DNA from: Blautia pseudococcoides | Lineage (GTDB): Bacteria; Bacillota; Clostridia; Lachnospirales; Lachnospiraceae | Direction: 5' to 3' | Length of the DNA stretch: 64,000 bases | Assembly: GCF_001689125.2 (NCBI RefSeq) | Contig: NZ_CP015405.2 | Coordinates: 4,242,501-4,306,500, forward strand | Part shown: one piece after another, positions 20,471 through 28,659 of the stretch | How positions within the stretch are numbered: the first letter of the stretch is position 1 | How the letters are laid out: every line of letters starts with the position of its first letter | Notes under the pieces: generated by a model | The model's input: only the letters and a program-made list of their open reading frames with translations | What the model was told of the DNA's origin: nothing | The model's database searches: none | Program-made: the position numbers and the translations under genes

Positions 20471-20827
20471 TTAAAGGTTGTGGGCGGCAAAGTAGGTGCG
20501 GAAGCGTATGGCGTCGTCCAGGGTGTGGCGCCAGGCGTATTTTTTTAGGTCAATGGTGTGCTCTGGGGTTACAGGGATGCCTTCTTTTTTTAGGAGGGAT
20601 TCCTGGGTGTCTGGGTATGTGAAGGAGGCTGAACCTGAGAGGTAACCTTTGTGGTTGACTATGCGGTGGGCAGGTATGTCCGGGGATTTGATTTTTTTGT
20701 TGAGGGCATAACCTACCTGGCGGGAATGGGAGGGCATGCCGCATAATAGGGCAATCTGTCCGTAGGTGGCGGCTCTGCCCCGGGGGATTTGTTTACATAC
20801 ATATTCTACTCTTTTGTAAAAGTCCAT
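20471..20827 (-). CDS. Alkyltransferase-like protein (ATL, MGMT family)
   Basis: A 118-residue protein with the DNA-binding domain of O6-alkylguanine-DNA alkyltransferases. The helix-turn-helix segment is GRAATYGQIALLCGMPSHSRQVGYAL. The active-site motif is PAHRIV rather than PCHRV, so the acceptor cysteine is Ala. The family of such proteins (ATL) binds alkylated bases and hands them to nucleotide excision repair instead of repairing them directly. The ATG at 20827 has AAGGAAAGG upstream; the longer frame lacks a site. Confidence 0.85.
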   Translation of the reverse strand: MDFYKRVEYVCKQIPRGRAATYGQIALLCGMPSHSRQVGYALNKKIKSPDIPAHRIVNHKGYLSGSASFTYPDTQESLLKKEGIPVTPEHTIDLKKYAWRHTLDDAIRFRTYFAAHNL

Positions 20828-21224
20828 GGTGTACCTTTCCTTGGGGATAGCTTTGTTTTTTTTGAGCATACGATAATTTGGGGGAAATGTCAATGAGGGA
20901 GGATGGCATCCTGTAGTGGCGGATCCGGGTAAATGAGAAGAGAATGGGGTGTTATAGGAAACTTGCCGGAGGGACGGAAATTATGGAATTTTGTATAAAT
21001 GTGTGAGATTATGGTATTTGGATGAAAAAGGTCTGGTAATGTTTCACAGAAAAATCACAGTCTTACCTAATTTTTATCACAATTAATAATTAAAATTAGA
21101 AAGTCATAAGTAACGATTCAGTAAGCCGGTGCATTTACTATGCTGTCTGTAAGAAAGTAAAAATATCCCGCAGCAAGCATGATACCATGGCAGAAAGTGA
21201 ACTCCTATGGAGTTTTGCAGGTAA
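20828..21224. other. Gene-free gap upstream of the GldA-type operon
   Basis: No convincing gene. AT-rich around 21050-21110. It contains a partial copy of the palindromic repeat (about 21110-21150) and a perfect palindrome AACTCC-TAT-GGAGTT at 21200-21214, just upstream of the ABC operon promoter, a possible operator. Confidence 0.5.
21110..21150. repeat. Palindromic intergenic repeat, copy 3 (partial)
   Basis: GTAACGATTCAGTA followed by GTGCATTTACTATGCTGTC. The left arm matches copies 1 and 2, and the inner part in reverse (AGTAAATGCAC) matches copy 2, but the closing arm is missing. Confidence 0.5.
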
Positions 21225-21253
21225 TTGTGAAGGTGCTGAATTGTTATTATAAG
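21225..21253 (+). promoter_or_regulatory. Promoter of the ABC-2/GldG operon
   Basis: TTGTGA (21225-21230) and TATAAG (21248-21253), 17-base spacer, about 35 bases before the first start codon. Confidence 0.55.
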
Positions 21254-21287
21254 AATATGGAAGCAAAAAATTAAAGGAGGGAACATT

Positions 21288-22250
21288 TTGATCGAAGTTA
21301 GGAATCTGGTGAAGAAGTACGGAAATCATGTGGCTGTAGACCATCTGGATTTTACTGTGGAGAAAGGTAAGATTTATGGATTTCTGGGGCCGAATGGAGC
21401 GGGAAAATCCACTACCATGAACATGATCACAGGTTATATTGCGTCCACAGAGGGAGATATTCTGATTGACGGGCACAATATTCTGGAGGAACCGGAAAAG
21501 GCTAAAAAGTGTATTGGTTATCTGCCTGAACTGCCGCCTTTATATCAGGATATGACGGTTATGGAGTACCTGAAATTCGTTGCGGAGCTGAAATCCATTC
21601 CAATAGCAGAGATAGGAAAGAACATAGCAGAAGTTATGTCAACTACAAAGCTGGATGAAATGAAAAACAGGCTGATAAAAAACCTGTCAAAGGGGTACAA
21701 GCAGAGAGTTGGTCTGGCGCAGGCTCTTTTGGGATATCCGGAAATTATAATTTTGGATGAACCTACCGTGGGTCTTGACCCTAAGCAGATCATTGAGATC
21801 AGGGATTTGATCAAAAGTTTGGGTGAAAAACATACCGTGATCCTCAGTTCTCATATCCTATCAGAGGTTAGCGCTGTATGTGACTATGTGCTGATCATTG
21901 ATCATGGCAGACTGGTTGCCAGTGATTCACCGGAAAATCTAAGTAAAGTTATGACGGGTGCAAACTCTCTGGAACTTACGGTAAAGGGACCTGAGGAGGA
22001 CATCAGAAAGGCATTGGATGTTGTAGATAATATTGAAGAGCTTATTTATCATGAATCTGTGGTAAATGGTGCCTGTGACTTTACTGTCAAAATAGCAGGG
22101 GACCAGGATGTGAGGGAAAATATCTTCTTTGCTTTGGCAGAAGTAAAGTATCCTATCTTAAAGATGCAGTCAACGAATATGACACTTGAAGAGGTATTCT
22201 TAAAACTGACGGATAGCGGGGAGGAAAAAGAAGATGCTGGCAATCTATAA
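21288..22250 (+). CDS. ABC transporter ATP-binding protein, GldA type
   Basis: A 320-residue ABC-2 ATPase. Walker A GPNGAGKSTT, the signature LSKGYKQRVGLAQ and Walker B IIILDEPTVGLDP are all present, then the H-loop ILSSHILSE. A C-terminal extension of about 100 residues follows, as in GldA-like proteins. The start is TTG with AAAGGAGGG six bases upstream. It overlaps the permease gene by 17 bases, and the four genes 21288-26214 form one operon. The transported substrate cannot be deduced. Confidence 0.93.
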   Translation: MIEVRNLVKKYGNHVAVDHLDFTVEKGKIYGFLGPNGAGKSTTMNMITGYIASTEGDILIDGHNILEEPEKAKKCIGYLPELPPLYQDMTVMEYLKFVAELKSIPIAEIGKNIAEVMSTTKLDEMKNRLIKNLSKGYKQRVGLAQALLGYPEIIILDEPTVGLDPKQIIEIRDLIKSLGEKHTVILSSHILSEVSAVCDYVLIIDHGRLVASDSPENLSKVMTGANSLELTVKGPEEDIRKALDVVDNIEELIYHESVVNGACDFTVKIAGDQDVRENIFFALAEVKYPILKMQSTNMTLEEVFLKLTDSGEEKEDAGNL

Positions 22251-23097
22251 AAAAGAAGTGAAGAGTTATCTTACGTCCATGGTTGGTTATGTGTTCATGG
22301 CATTTATATTATTAATATTAGGAATTTATTTCACTGCATATAACTTAAACTATGCAACACCTGATTTTGGAGCTACTTTAAGTTCAGCCACGTTTATATT
22401 TCTGATCATCACACCGGTTCTGACCATGAAAATACTGGCGGAAGAAAAGAAAAATAAGACCGACCAGCTTTTGTTTACTTCTCCGGTAGCGGTTTGGAAA
22501 ATCGTGCTGGGAAAGTATCTGGGTATGATAACGATCTATGTTATCCCTGTTATCATCGCCGCTTGTTATCCTCTTATCATGGGTAAATACGGTACGGTGT
22601 CTTACCCTATGGCCTACACGGCTGTTATTGGTTTTTTCTTCCTTGGCTGTGCCAATATTGCAGTAGGGCTTTTCCTGTCCTCTGTTACAGAGAGCCAGGT
22701 GATCGCAGCGGTTTTGACTTTTGGTGTTCTTTTCTGCAGCTATGTAATGAATGGCATTGAGTCCTTCTTTTCACAGACCGCGGTGAGCTCCATGCTGGCA
22801 TTTGTGGTGATTGCACTTGTGATTGCATTTATTGTATATCAGATGACAAGGGATGCGGTTCTCACTGGAGTAGTAGGTGTTATTCTGGTAGGGATCACGC
22901 TGGTCCTGTATTTTGTAAAATCATCACTTTTTGAGGGCGCTATTCAAAAGCTATTGGATTTATTTGCAATTGCAAATCATTTTGATAACTTTGTAGGCGG
23001 TATACTGGATGTGACAGGAATCGTATATATGCTTTCCATAATATGCATTTTTGTATTTCTGACAATTCAATCCATACAAAAACGGCGTTGGAGCTGA
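22234..23097 (+). CDS. ABC-2 permease, GldF-like
   Basis: A 287-residue membrane protein with about six hydrophobic segments (for example near residues 15-40, 50-75, 95-120, 130-160, 175-205 and 250-280). The loop MKILAEEKKNKTDQLLFTSP is the conserved cytoplasmic motif of ABC-2 permeases of the GldF/NosY type. The ATG overlaps the ATPase gene. With the ATPase and the following GldG-like protein it should form the membrane core of the transporter. Confidence 0.9.
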   Translation: MLAIYKKEVKSYLTSMVGYVFMAFILLILGIYFTAYNLNYATPDFGATLSSATFIFLIITPVLTMKILAEEKKNKTDQLLFTSPVAVWKIVLGKYLGMITIYVIPVIIAACYPLIMGKYGTVSYPMAYTAVIGFFFLGCANIAVGLFLSSVTESQVIAAVLTFGVLFCSYVMNGIESFFSQTAVSSMLAFVVIALVIAFIVYQMTRDAVLTGVVGVILVGITLVLYFVKSSLFEGAIQKLLDLFAIANHFDNFVGGILDVTGIVYMLSIICIFVFLTIQSIQKRRWS

Positions 23098-23109
23098 TTT
23101 TGGAGGTCG

Positions 23110-24630
23110 ATGAAAGGAGAAAATGCAGATATGAAAGAATCAAAAAGTAATATTAGTAAGAAAAAAATTGATATTAAGAAGATTATTAGTAATAGTAAAG
23201 AAAACAGACGAAAAAACAAGAAAAATCTGAGGCATGGAACGTACAGTATGGGAGTTGTTGCGGTTTTCGTGGCAATTTTAGTAGTAGTGAATTTGTTGAT
23301 CCAGGAACTACCCTCAAAATTCAGGGAAATAGATTTAAGTACACAGAAAATGTACAGTATCGGCGATCAGACAAAAAAGCTGTTAAAGAATCTGGATAAG
23401 GATGTCACCCTATATTATATAGCACAGAGCGGTTCTGAGAGCAGCGATATAGAAAAACTGCTGGAGCGCTACGAGGAAAGCAGTGACCATGTAAAAGTAG
23501 AAAAAAAAGACCCCGCTGTCAATCCTAAATTTACTTCCCAGTACACCACAGAGGGGGTAAACAACAACAGTGTAATTGTGGTTTCCGGTGATAAAAACAA
23601 AGTGGTGGATTACAACTCTATGTATGAAACATCTGTAAATTATCAGACATATTCCAGTGAGGTGACCGGCTTTGATGGGGAAGGACAGCTCACCAGCGCG
23701 ATCAATTATGTAACATCAGATAATATGCCTGTAATGTATACCTTAGAAGGTCATGATGAGTCATCAATGAGTGATTCTTTAAAGGATATGATACAAAAAG
23801 CAAATATTGATATCCAATCTTTGAATCTGCTTACAATGGATACCGTTCCAGAAGATGCGGACTGTCTGTTTATATTTGCGCCGGCAAAAGATATTTCAGA
23901 GGACGAGGCACAAAAAATCATATCCTATCTTGAAAATGGTGGCAAAGCATTGATTGTATCCAATTATACAGGGGATGAGATGCCGAATTTTGCCTCAGTT
24001 TTGGAAAATTACGGCGTGAAAACCGTGGATGGTATCATACTGGAATCCGATACTAATCACTATATCTCTCAAAACCCGTCATATTTACTTCCGAATATAG
24101 AAAGTAATGAGATCACCTCTAATCTTTCTTCCGGAAGCCGTTATATTCTCATGCCTTTGGCCCAGGGAATTGAGACGGTGGACAATTATAGAGATAGTTT
24201 GACCATACAAAACATTTTAACCACATCAGACAGTGCATACAGCAAAGTAAATGTGGAAAATATGCAAACCATGGAGAAAGAAAGTGGAGACATTGATGGG
24301 CCTTTTAATGTTGGTGTAGCGATCAGCGAGGATTTGGATGATGATAAACAAACCCAGATTGTATACTATTCCTCAGAGGCACTCTTTAATGATAGTATGG
24401 ACGCAATGGTATCAGGTGCAAACTTTGAACTGGTTTCCGCCTCCGTCAACTGGATGTGCGCAAACGAAGAGGGAAGCGCAATTTCTATTCCGAGCAAGAG
24501 CTTAGATACCACTACTTTGACCATACCTGCAGCGGATGCCAGCTTCTGGAGCATATTTGTTATGGCAATAGTACCTGCATTTCTAGTGATCTTAGGCGGT
24601 GGAATCTGGATGAAGAGGAGAAAACAGTAA
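23110..24630 (+). CDS. GldG-like membrane-anchored protein
   Basis: A 506-residue protein: a basic cytosolic N-terminus, a transmembrane segment near residues 50-70, a large extracytoplasmic domain, and a C-terminal transmembrane segment (ASFWSIFVMAIVPAFLVIL) ending in a basic tail. The pattern and position match the GldG component of ABC-2 systems. The motif YTLEGHDE is typical of the family. The start is uncertain: the ATG at 23110 has GGAGG only three bases away, and one at 23131 has GGAG eleven bases away. GldG is known from gliding motility, but this family is also common in non-gliding bacteria. Confidence 0.85.
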   Translation: MKGENADMKESKSNISKKKIDIKKIISNSKENRRKNKKNLRHGTYSMGVVAVFVAILVVVNLLIQELPSKFREIDLSTQKMYSIGDQTKKLLKNLDKDVTLYYIAQSGSESSDIEKLLERYEESSDHVKVEKKDPAVNPKFTSQYTTEGVNNNSVIVVSGDKNKVVDYNSMYETSVNYQTYSSEVTGFDGEGQLTSAINYVTSDNMPVMYTLEGHDESSMSDSLKDMIQKANIDIQSLNLLTMDTVPEDADCLFIFAPAKDISEDEAQKIISYLENGGKALIVSNYTGDEMPNFASVLENYGVKTVDGIILESDTNHYISQNPSYLLPNIESNEITSNLSSGSRYILMPLAQGIETVDNYRDSLTIQNILTTSDSAYSKVNVENMQTMEKESGDIDGPFNVGVAISEDLDDDKQTQIVYYSSEALFNDSMDAMVSGANFELVSASVNWMCANEEGSAISIPSKSLDTTTLTIPAADASFWSIFVMAIVPAFLVILGGGIWMKRRKQ

Positions 24631-26214
24631 ATGAAGAAAAAAAATACAGCACTAATTGCAGGCATAGTAGTATTGGCATTGCTGCTGGTGTTTTATATAG
24701 TTCTTCATAACAGCAGCAAAGAGGATAGTAAGGATACGGAGAAATCAACAGAGACAGCGTTTGAAACTGATGTAAATGATCTCAGCCAAGCAATATTTAA
24801 AACTGGCGACGCAGATTATACATTTACAAAAACAGACGACATCTGGAAGTATGATGCAGATAATAACTTTCCTCTGGATCAGTCGGCATTTGAAGAGATC
24901 ATAAACAAATTTGAAAAAATAGCGGCTGACAGAATCCTGAAAGAACCAGAAGATATAGCCGAATACGGTTTAGACAGCCCTGCGGTCACTGTGAATCTCA
25001 AAGATAAAGATGGAAATGAGCAAACGCTTCAGTTTGGAGATACAAACTCCGTAACAAGCAGCAGCTATATGACGGTAAATGAAGATAATAAAAAAGTTTA
25101 TATGGTGTCATCTACTATTGTCACAGCTTTGCAGTTCAATATTAGTGATTTAGCAGAAAAAGAGGCTTTTCCAACTATATCAAATATCACAGGTGTATCT
25201 ATTGAGAAAGATAGCCAGACATTCACTGTGACTAAAGACAGCAGTTCCAGTACGGGATGGGCTGTAACAAATTGGGATGGAACGAAGAAAGATGCGGGAA
25301 GTTCCCAGGTTTCTGAGTTTACCAATCCAATAACAAGTATGTCCTGGTCAGAATTTATAACTCAAAACACCGATGATTTAAGCCAGTATGGGCTGGATGA
25401 TCCAACAGTCATGAATATAAATTATCAAGTTACAGAGACTAAATCTTCTGACGATGCTGAAAAAAATAGCACTGATACAGACTTTGACAATGAAACGGGA
25501 GAGGATAGTGCCAACACTGACTTAAACAGTGATTCGGAAAATGATACGGATACAGAAGAAAAAATAACAGTTGATAAACAGGAAACATTGTTAATAGGAA
25601 GTCAAAAAGATGATGGCAGTTATTATGCAAAACTTCAAAGCCAGTCAGGCGTTTACACATTAAGTTCTTCTACTGTTGAAGCCTTTTTAAATGCGCAGGT
25701 AAATCAATTTCTAAGTACCTATGTCTCAGATTATATATTTGCTGATTTAGATAAAGTTACTATAGAAAAAGACGAAAATACTTATGAATTTACTAAAAAA
25801 ACAGAAGAACAGCCGGTAGAAGATGACGGTAAAGAAGATAGCAAAGATAACAATAAAGATGATAAGGAGGATACCGATTCAGAAGACAAAGAAACCACTA
25901 CGGTTACAACCTATTATATGAATGGAAACGAAATAGAATTAGAGGATTTCTCTCAGTTCTACAGTTTGATTAGCAGCATGGAATGCCAAGAGTGGTTAGA
26001 CACAGTGCCGGACACAGAAAGCACACCCGAAATGAAAGTTCACTTCTTCAAAGAAAATGGTGTTGATGTTGCAGTTGAGTATTACGCATATGATTCTAGT
26101 TTTTATCTTGTAAAAGACAGCAAAGGAAATGCATCTCTGGTAAATAAAATGAAAGTAAAAGAGCTGACAGAAGCTTTTGACGCGTTTTTAGAAAAACAAA
26201 ATAAAGAATCATGA
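24631..26214 (+). CDS. DUF4340 domain protein
   Basis: A 527-residue protein starting directly after the GldG stop. An N-terminal transmembrane anchor (ALIAGIVVLALLLVFYIVL) is followed by an extracytoplasmic part with the DUF4340 pattern: IWKYDADNNFPLDQSAFEEI, then EDIAEYGLDSPAVTVNL, and a second similar unit DDLSQYGLDDPTVMNIN. Two very acidic, low-complexity inserts (about 275-315 and 395-430, rich in Asp/Ser/Thr/Glu) interrupt it. DUF4340 proteins regularly accompany GldAFG-type transporters. The molecular role is unknown. Confidence 0.85.
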   Translation: MKKKNTALIAGIVVLALLLVFYIVLHNSSKEDSKDTEKSTETAFETDVNDLSQAIFKTGDADYTFTKTDDIWKYDADNNFPLDQSAFEEIINKFEKIAADRILKEPEDIAEYGLDSPAVTVNLKDKDGNEQTLQFGDTNSVTSSSYMTVNEDNKKVYMVSSTIVTALQFNISDLAEKEAFPTISNITGVSIEKDSQTFTVTKDSSSSTGWAVTNWDGTKKDAGSSQVSEFTNPITSMSWSEFITQNTDDLSQYGLDDPTVMNINYQVTETKSSDDAEKNSTDTDFDNETGEDSANTDLNSDSENDTDTEEKITVDKQETLLIGSQKDDGSYYAKLQSQSGVYTLSSSTVEAFLNAQVNQFLSTYVSDYIFADLDKVTIEKDENTYEFTKKTEEQPVEDDGKEDSKDNNKDDKEDTDSEDKETTTVTTYYMNGNEIELEDFSQFYSLISSMECQEWLDTVPDTESTPEMKVHFFKENGVDVAVEYYAYDSSFYLVKDSKGNASLVNKMKVKELTEAFDAFLEKQNKES

Positions 26215-26295
26215 TCAACATCAATAAATCAAGTACAGTAACTTATCCATAAAATAATAGAAATTAAACTTTATCAGTTTTCTATTATTATAAAT

Positions 26296-26340
26296 AAAAG
26301 GGAGAACTGCGATATCTATATCACAGTTCTCCCTTTTATG
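26296..26340. terminator. Bidirectional intrinsic terminator
   Basis: AAAAGGGAGAACTG (26296-26309) pairs with CAGTTCTCCCTTTT (26324-26337), extended by a further five pairs inside after one mismatch. A- and T-runs on both sides let it serve the DUF4340 operon and the convergent hydrolase gene. Confidence 0.85.
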
Positions 26341-26354
26341 TTTCACGTGAAACA
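26339..26354. promoter_or_regulatory. parS: parS site 1
   Basis: TGTTTCACGTGAAACA, a perfect 16-bp palindrome identical to the ParB-binding parS consensus, between the terminator and the stop codon of the hydrolase gene. Confidence 0.95.
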
Positions 26355-26355
26355 T

Positions 26356-27312
26356 TTAATCAAGAAATATACTTAATTGTTCCATAAGTTTATCCGGCGT
26401 TTCCATATGTGGCAGATGTTTCGCACCTTTTAGGCTGATTGCTTCAATAGCAGGATTACATTCGGTATACTGGCTGATAACATCCTTACCTTCTCTTTCA
26501 GCCTCCCCCTCAATAATAAAAATACTCTGGTCAATGGCTCTCAAAGCATGGTTAATATTATTGTTGGTATACCTGCCAATCATACTGGACAACAAGTACC
26601 TGGAACTACTCATACCCTTATGAGCAGCTTCATAGTAAGTGTCCAGCCACTCTGCTGTCATATTAAAAGGATTATACAAATACTGCTCAGTAAATAACAA
26701 TTGAATATTACTCTGACAAGTGATCATATTATAAACTAATGTTCCAAACACAGGTACTTCCAGTAAAAACTTATACAATTTACTCTTTTTATCAGGAATC
26801 TTATTCAAAGCATTCAAAGACGGTGGATTGATCATCACGATTTTGCCAAACAAATCCGTCTCATTATGACAAGCCATCAAAGCAAAAGAACCGGAATATC
26901 CACTAGCTATCACATCTGTCCGCTCATGAATGACATTCTTTATAAAGTCAGATATAAGCTGCACATACAAATAATTTGTATAAGTTATTCTCTGTTTATC
27001 TGATCGCCCGCATCCCAGAAGATCAATCGTATAAACCGTATGGTTTTCAGCCAACTTATCCACTATCCGATTCCATTCATAAGCTGAGCTATAGACAGTC
27101 AAATCATGCACCAACAAAACCGGTGATCCGGAACCGATTTTCTTATAATATATCTTCCCGAATCTCCAATTATAATAATTGTTAGCTGTGGACTTCAACA
27201 TTTCCTTCAATACAGCCGTTCCAAATATAAGGCGATTAATCACATAAATAATACCCGTAGCAATAGAAAAAAGTATACTAGCCGTGATTATTTTATGCCT
27301 GGATTTCTTCAT
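26356..27312 (-). CDS. Alpha/beta hydrolase, membrane-anchored
   Basis: A 318-residue alpha/beta-hydrolase. An N-terminal transmembrane segment lies at about 10-30. The HDLTVYSSAYEWNRIVDKL oxyanion region, the nucleophile elbow ASGYSGS (Ser in GYSGS), an acid near FIIEGEAE and the C-terminal GAKHLPHMETPD histidine are visible. I chose the ATG at 27312; the GTG four codons earlier overlaps the GGAGG site. The substrate is unknown. It lies between parS sites and reads toward the origin; this position may simply be tolerated. Confidence 0.85.
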   Translation of the reverse strand: MKKSRHKIITASILFSIATGIIYVINRLIFGTAVLKEMLKSTANNYYNWRFGKIYYKKIGSGSPVLLVHDLTVYSSAYEWNRIVDKLAENHTVYTIDLLGCGRSDKQRITYTNYLYVQLISDFIKNVIHERTDVIASGYSGSFALMACHNETDLFGKIVMINPPSLNALNKIPDKKSKLYKFLLEVPVFGTLVYNMITCQSNIQLLFTEQYLYNPFNMTAEWLDTYYEAAHKGMSSSRYLLSSMIGRYTNNNINHALRAIDQSIFIIEGEAEREGKDVISQYTECNPAIEAISLKGAKHLPHMETPDKLMEQLSIFLD

Positions 27313-27661
27313 AAAACGGTCCACCTCCCTAGAAATAATATACTAATATTATAAAACATTAAAGGCAATTATACAAGTTTAAAATAATAGCAACTCTTCA
27401 TAACCCTGACAGCTATAATCAATAATCTATCAATAACACATCAGTTACTCATCAATAGCTTTTTAAAATGTATTCCCAGAAGTATGAAAAAAATTACATG
27501 GTCGGCCTACTAAGCAAAAAATCTACTAATTGTCCATAACTAAAGTAACTACTCAACATTTTTACAATTACGAATAAAACCTCATAAAAAAACCTATATC
27601 TAATAATAAAAATGAAACATAGATTGGTATCCTCAAACTGAAACATAAATTTTTTGCTAAA

Positions 27662-27677
27662 TGTTTCACGTGAAACA
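27662..27677. promoter_or_regulatory. parS: parS site 2
   Basis: TGTTTCACGTGAAACA, perfect copy, 205 bases upstream of parA. Confidence 0.95.
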
Positions 27678-27764
27678 TTCCCCACGCCCTCCACCTCCTT
27701 CTTCACCGTCCGCCCTTCTATTTTATCCATATACAATATAACCAATAAATTCCCAATAAAAAAA

Positions 27765-27780
27765 TGTTTCACGTGAAACA
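27765..27780. promoter_or_regulatory. parS: parS site 3
   Basis: TGTTTCACGTGAAACA, perfect copy, about 30 bases before the parA -10 element, so ParB bound here could also affect parAB transcription. Confidence 0.95.
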
Positions 27781-27806
27781 TTCTTGTAGAAATACTCCTG
27801 AATTAA

Positions 27807-27815
27807 TGCTATAAT
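27807..27815 (+). promoter_or_regulatory. Extended -10 promoter of parAB
   Basis: TG-C-TATAAT at 27807-27815. No good -35 hexamer at the right distance, as is usual for extended -10 promoters. Confidence 0.5.
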
Positions 27816-27882
27816 AAACACGTATATCACAATCAAAAAATATCAAAAACTTTTCCACACAGATGAAAAGAGGAGAGTATAA

Positions 27883-28659
27883 TTGGGAAGAATTATAGCT
27901 ATAGCAAACCAAAAAGGCGGCGTAGGCAAATCCACAACAGCCATTAATCTTTCCGTCTGCCTGGCAGAAATGAGCCAAAAAGTCCTCATTATAGATATCG
28001 ACCCTCAGGGAAACACCACAAGCGGTGTTGGCGTAGAAAAAGAAAACTTAGACGCCACATTATACGAACTGCTTCTTGGGGACTGCGATTTATCTGACTG
28101 CCTGATTGAAAACGTATTTGAAAACCTATCAATCATCCCGTCCAATGTAAACCTGGCCGGAGCAGAGATTGAACTGGTAGGAGTAGAAGACAGAGAATTT
28201 TTATTAAAAAAACATATTGACAGCATAAAAGACAAGTATGATTTCATCATTATGGATTGCCCTCCATCACTTAACATTTTGACGATCAATGCAATGACAA
28301 CCGCAGATTCCGTTCTAGTGCCCATTCAGTGCGAGTACTATGCTCTGGAAGGACTTACACAGCTCATCCATACCATAGAGTTAGTGCAGGAACGTTTAAA
28401 TCCTTCACTTGTTATTGAAGGCGTAGTGTTTACCATGTATGATGCAAGGACAAATCTTTCCCTGCAGGTGGTAGAAAATGTAAAAAGCAATCTGAACCAA
28501 TCAATCTATAAAACAATCATACCGAGAAATGTGCGGCTTGCTGAGGCACCCAGTTATGGACTGCCAATTACAATGTACGATAAAAGATCTGTAGGAGCAG
28601 AGAGCTACAAGCTTCTTGCAGAGGAAGTTTTACATAAGGGGGATGAAGAATGGCAGTAA
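27883..28659 (+). CDS. parA: Chromosome partitioning ATPase ParA/Soj
   Basis: Deviant Walker A ATPase that, with ParB-parS, moves or organises the origin region, and in B. subtilis also modulates DnaA. It has 258 residues. The motif KGGVGKSTTAINLS is at residues 10-23, followed by DIDPQGNTTSG and IMDCPPSLNILTINA. The start is TTG with GAGGAG seven bases upstream. It overlaps parB by ten bases. Confidence 0.97.
   Translation: MGRIIAIANQKGGVGKSTTAINLSVCLAEMSQKVLIIDIDPQGNTTSGVGVEKENLDATLYELLLGDCDLSDCLIENVFENLSIIPSNVNLAGAEIELVGVEDREFLLKKHIDSIKDKYDFIIMDCPPSLNILTINAMTTADSVLVPIQCEYYALEGLTQLIHTIELVQERLNPSLVIEGVVFTMYDARTNLSLQVVENVKSNLNQSIYKTIIPRNVRLAEAPSYGLPITMYDKRSVGAESYKLLAEEVLHKGDEEWQ

Larger units (their letters stand above)
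27313..27882. other. AT-rich intergenic region upstream of parA with two parS sites
   Basis: About 570 bases, strongly AT-rich, with no convincing gene. A 95-codon frame on the minus strand (27494-27781) reads through both parS sites and has no supporting features. The region holds parS sites 2 and 3 and the parA promoter. It probably serves as a ParB loading platform. Confidence 0.7.

Noticed and set aside
27494-27781. 95-codon minus-strand frame upstream of parA
   Set aside because: It reads through two parS palindromes, has no supporting ribosome binding site or family motif, and its ends coincide with parS sequence.
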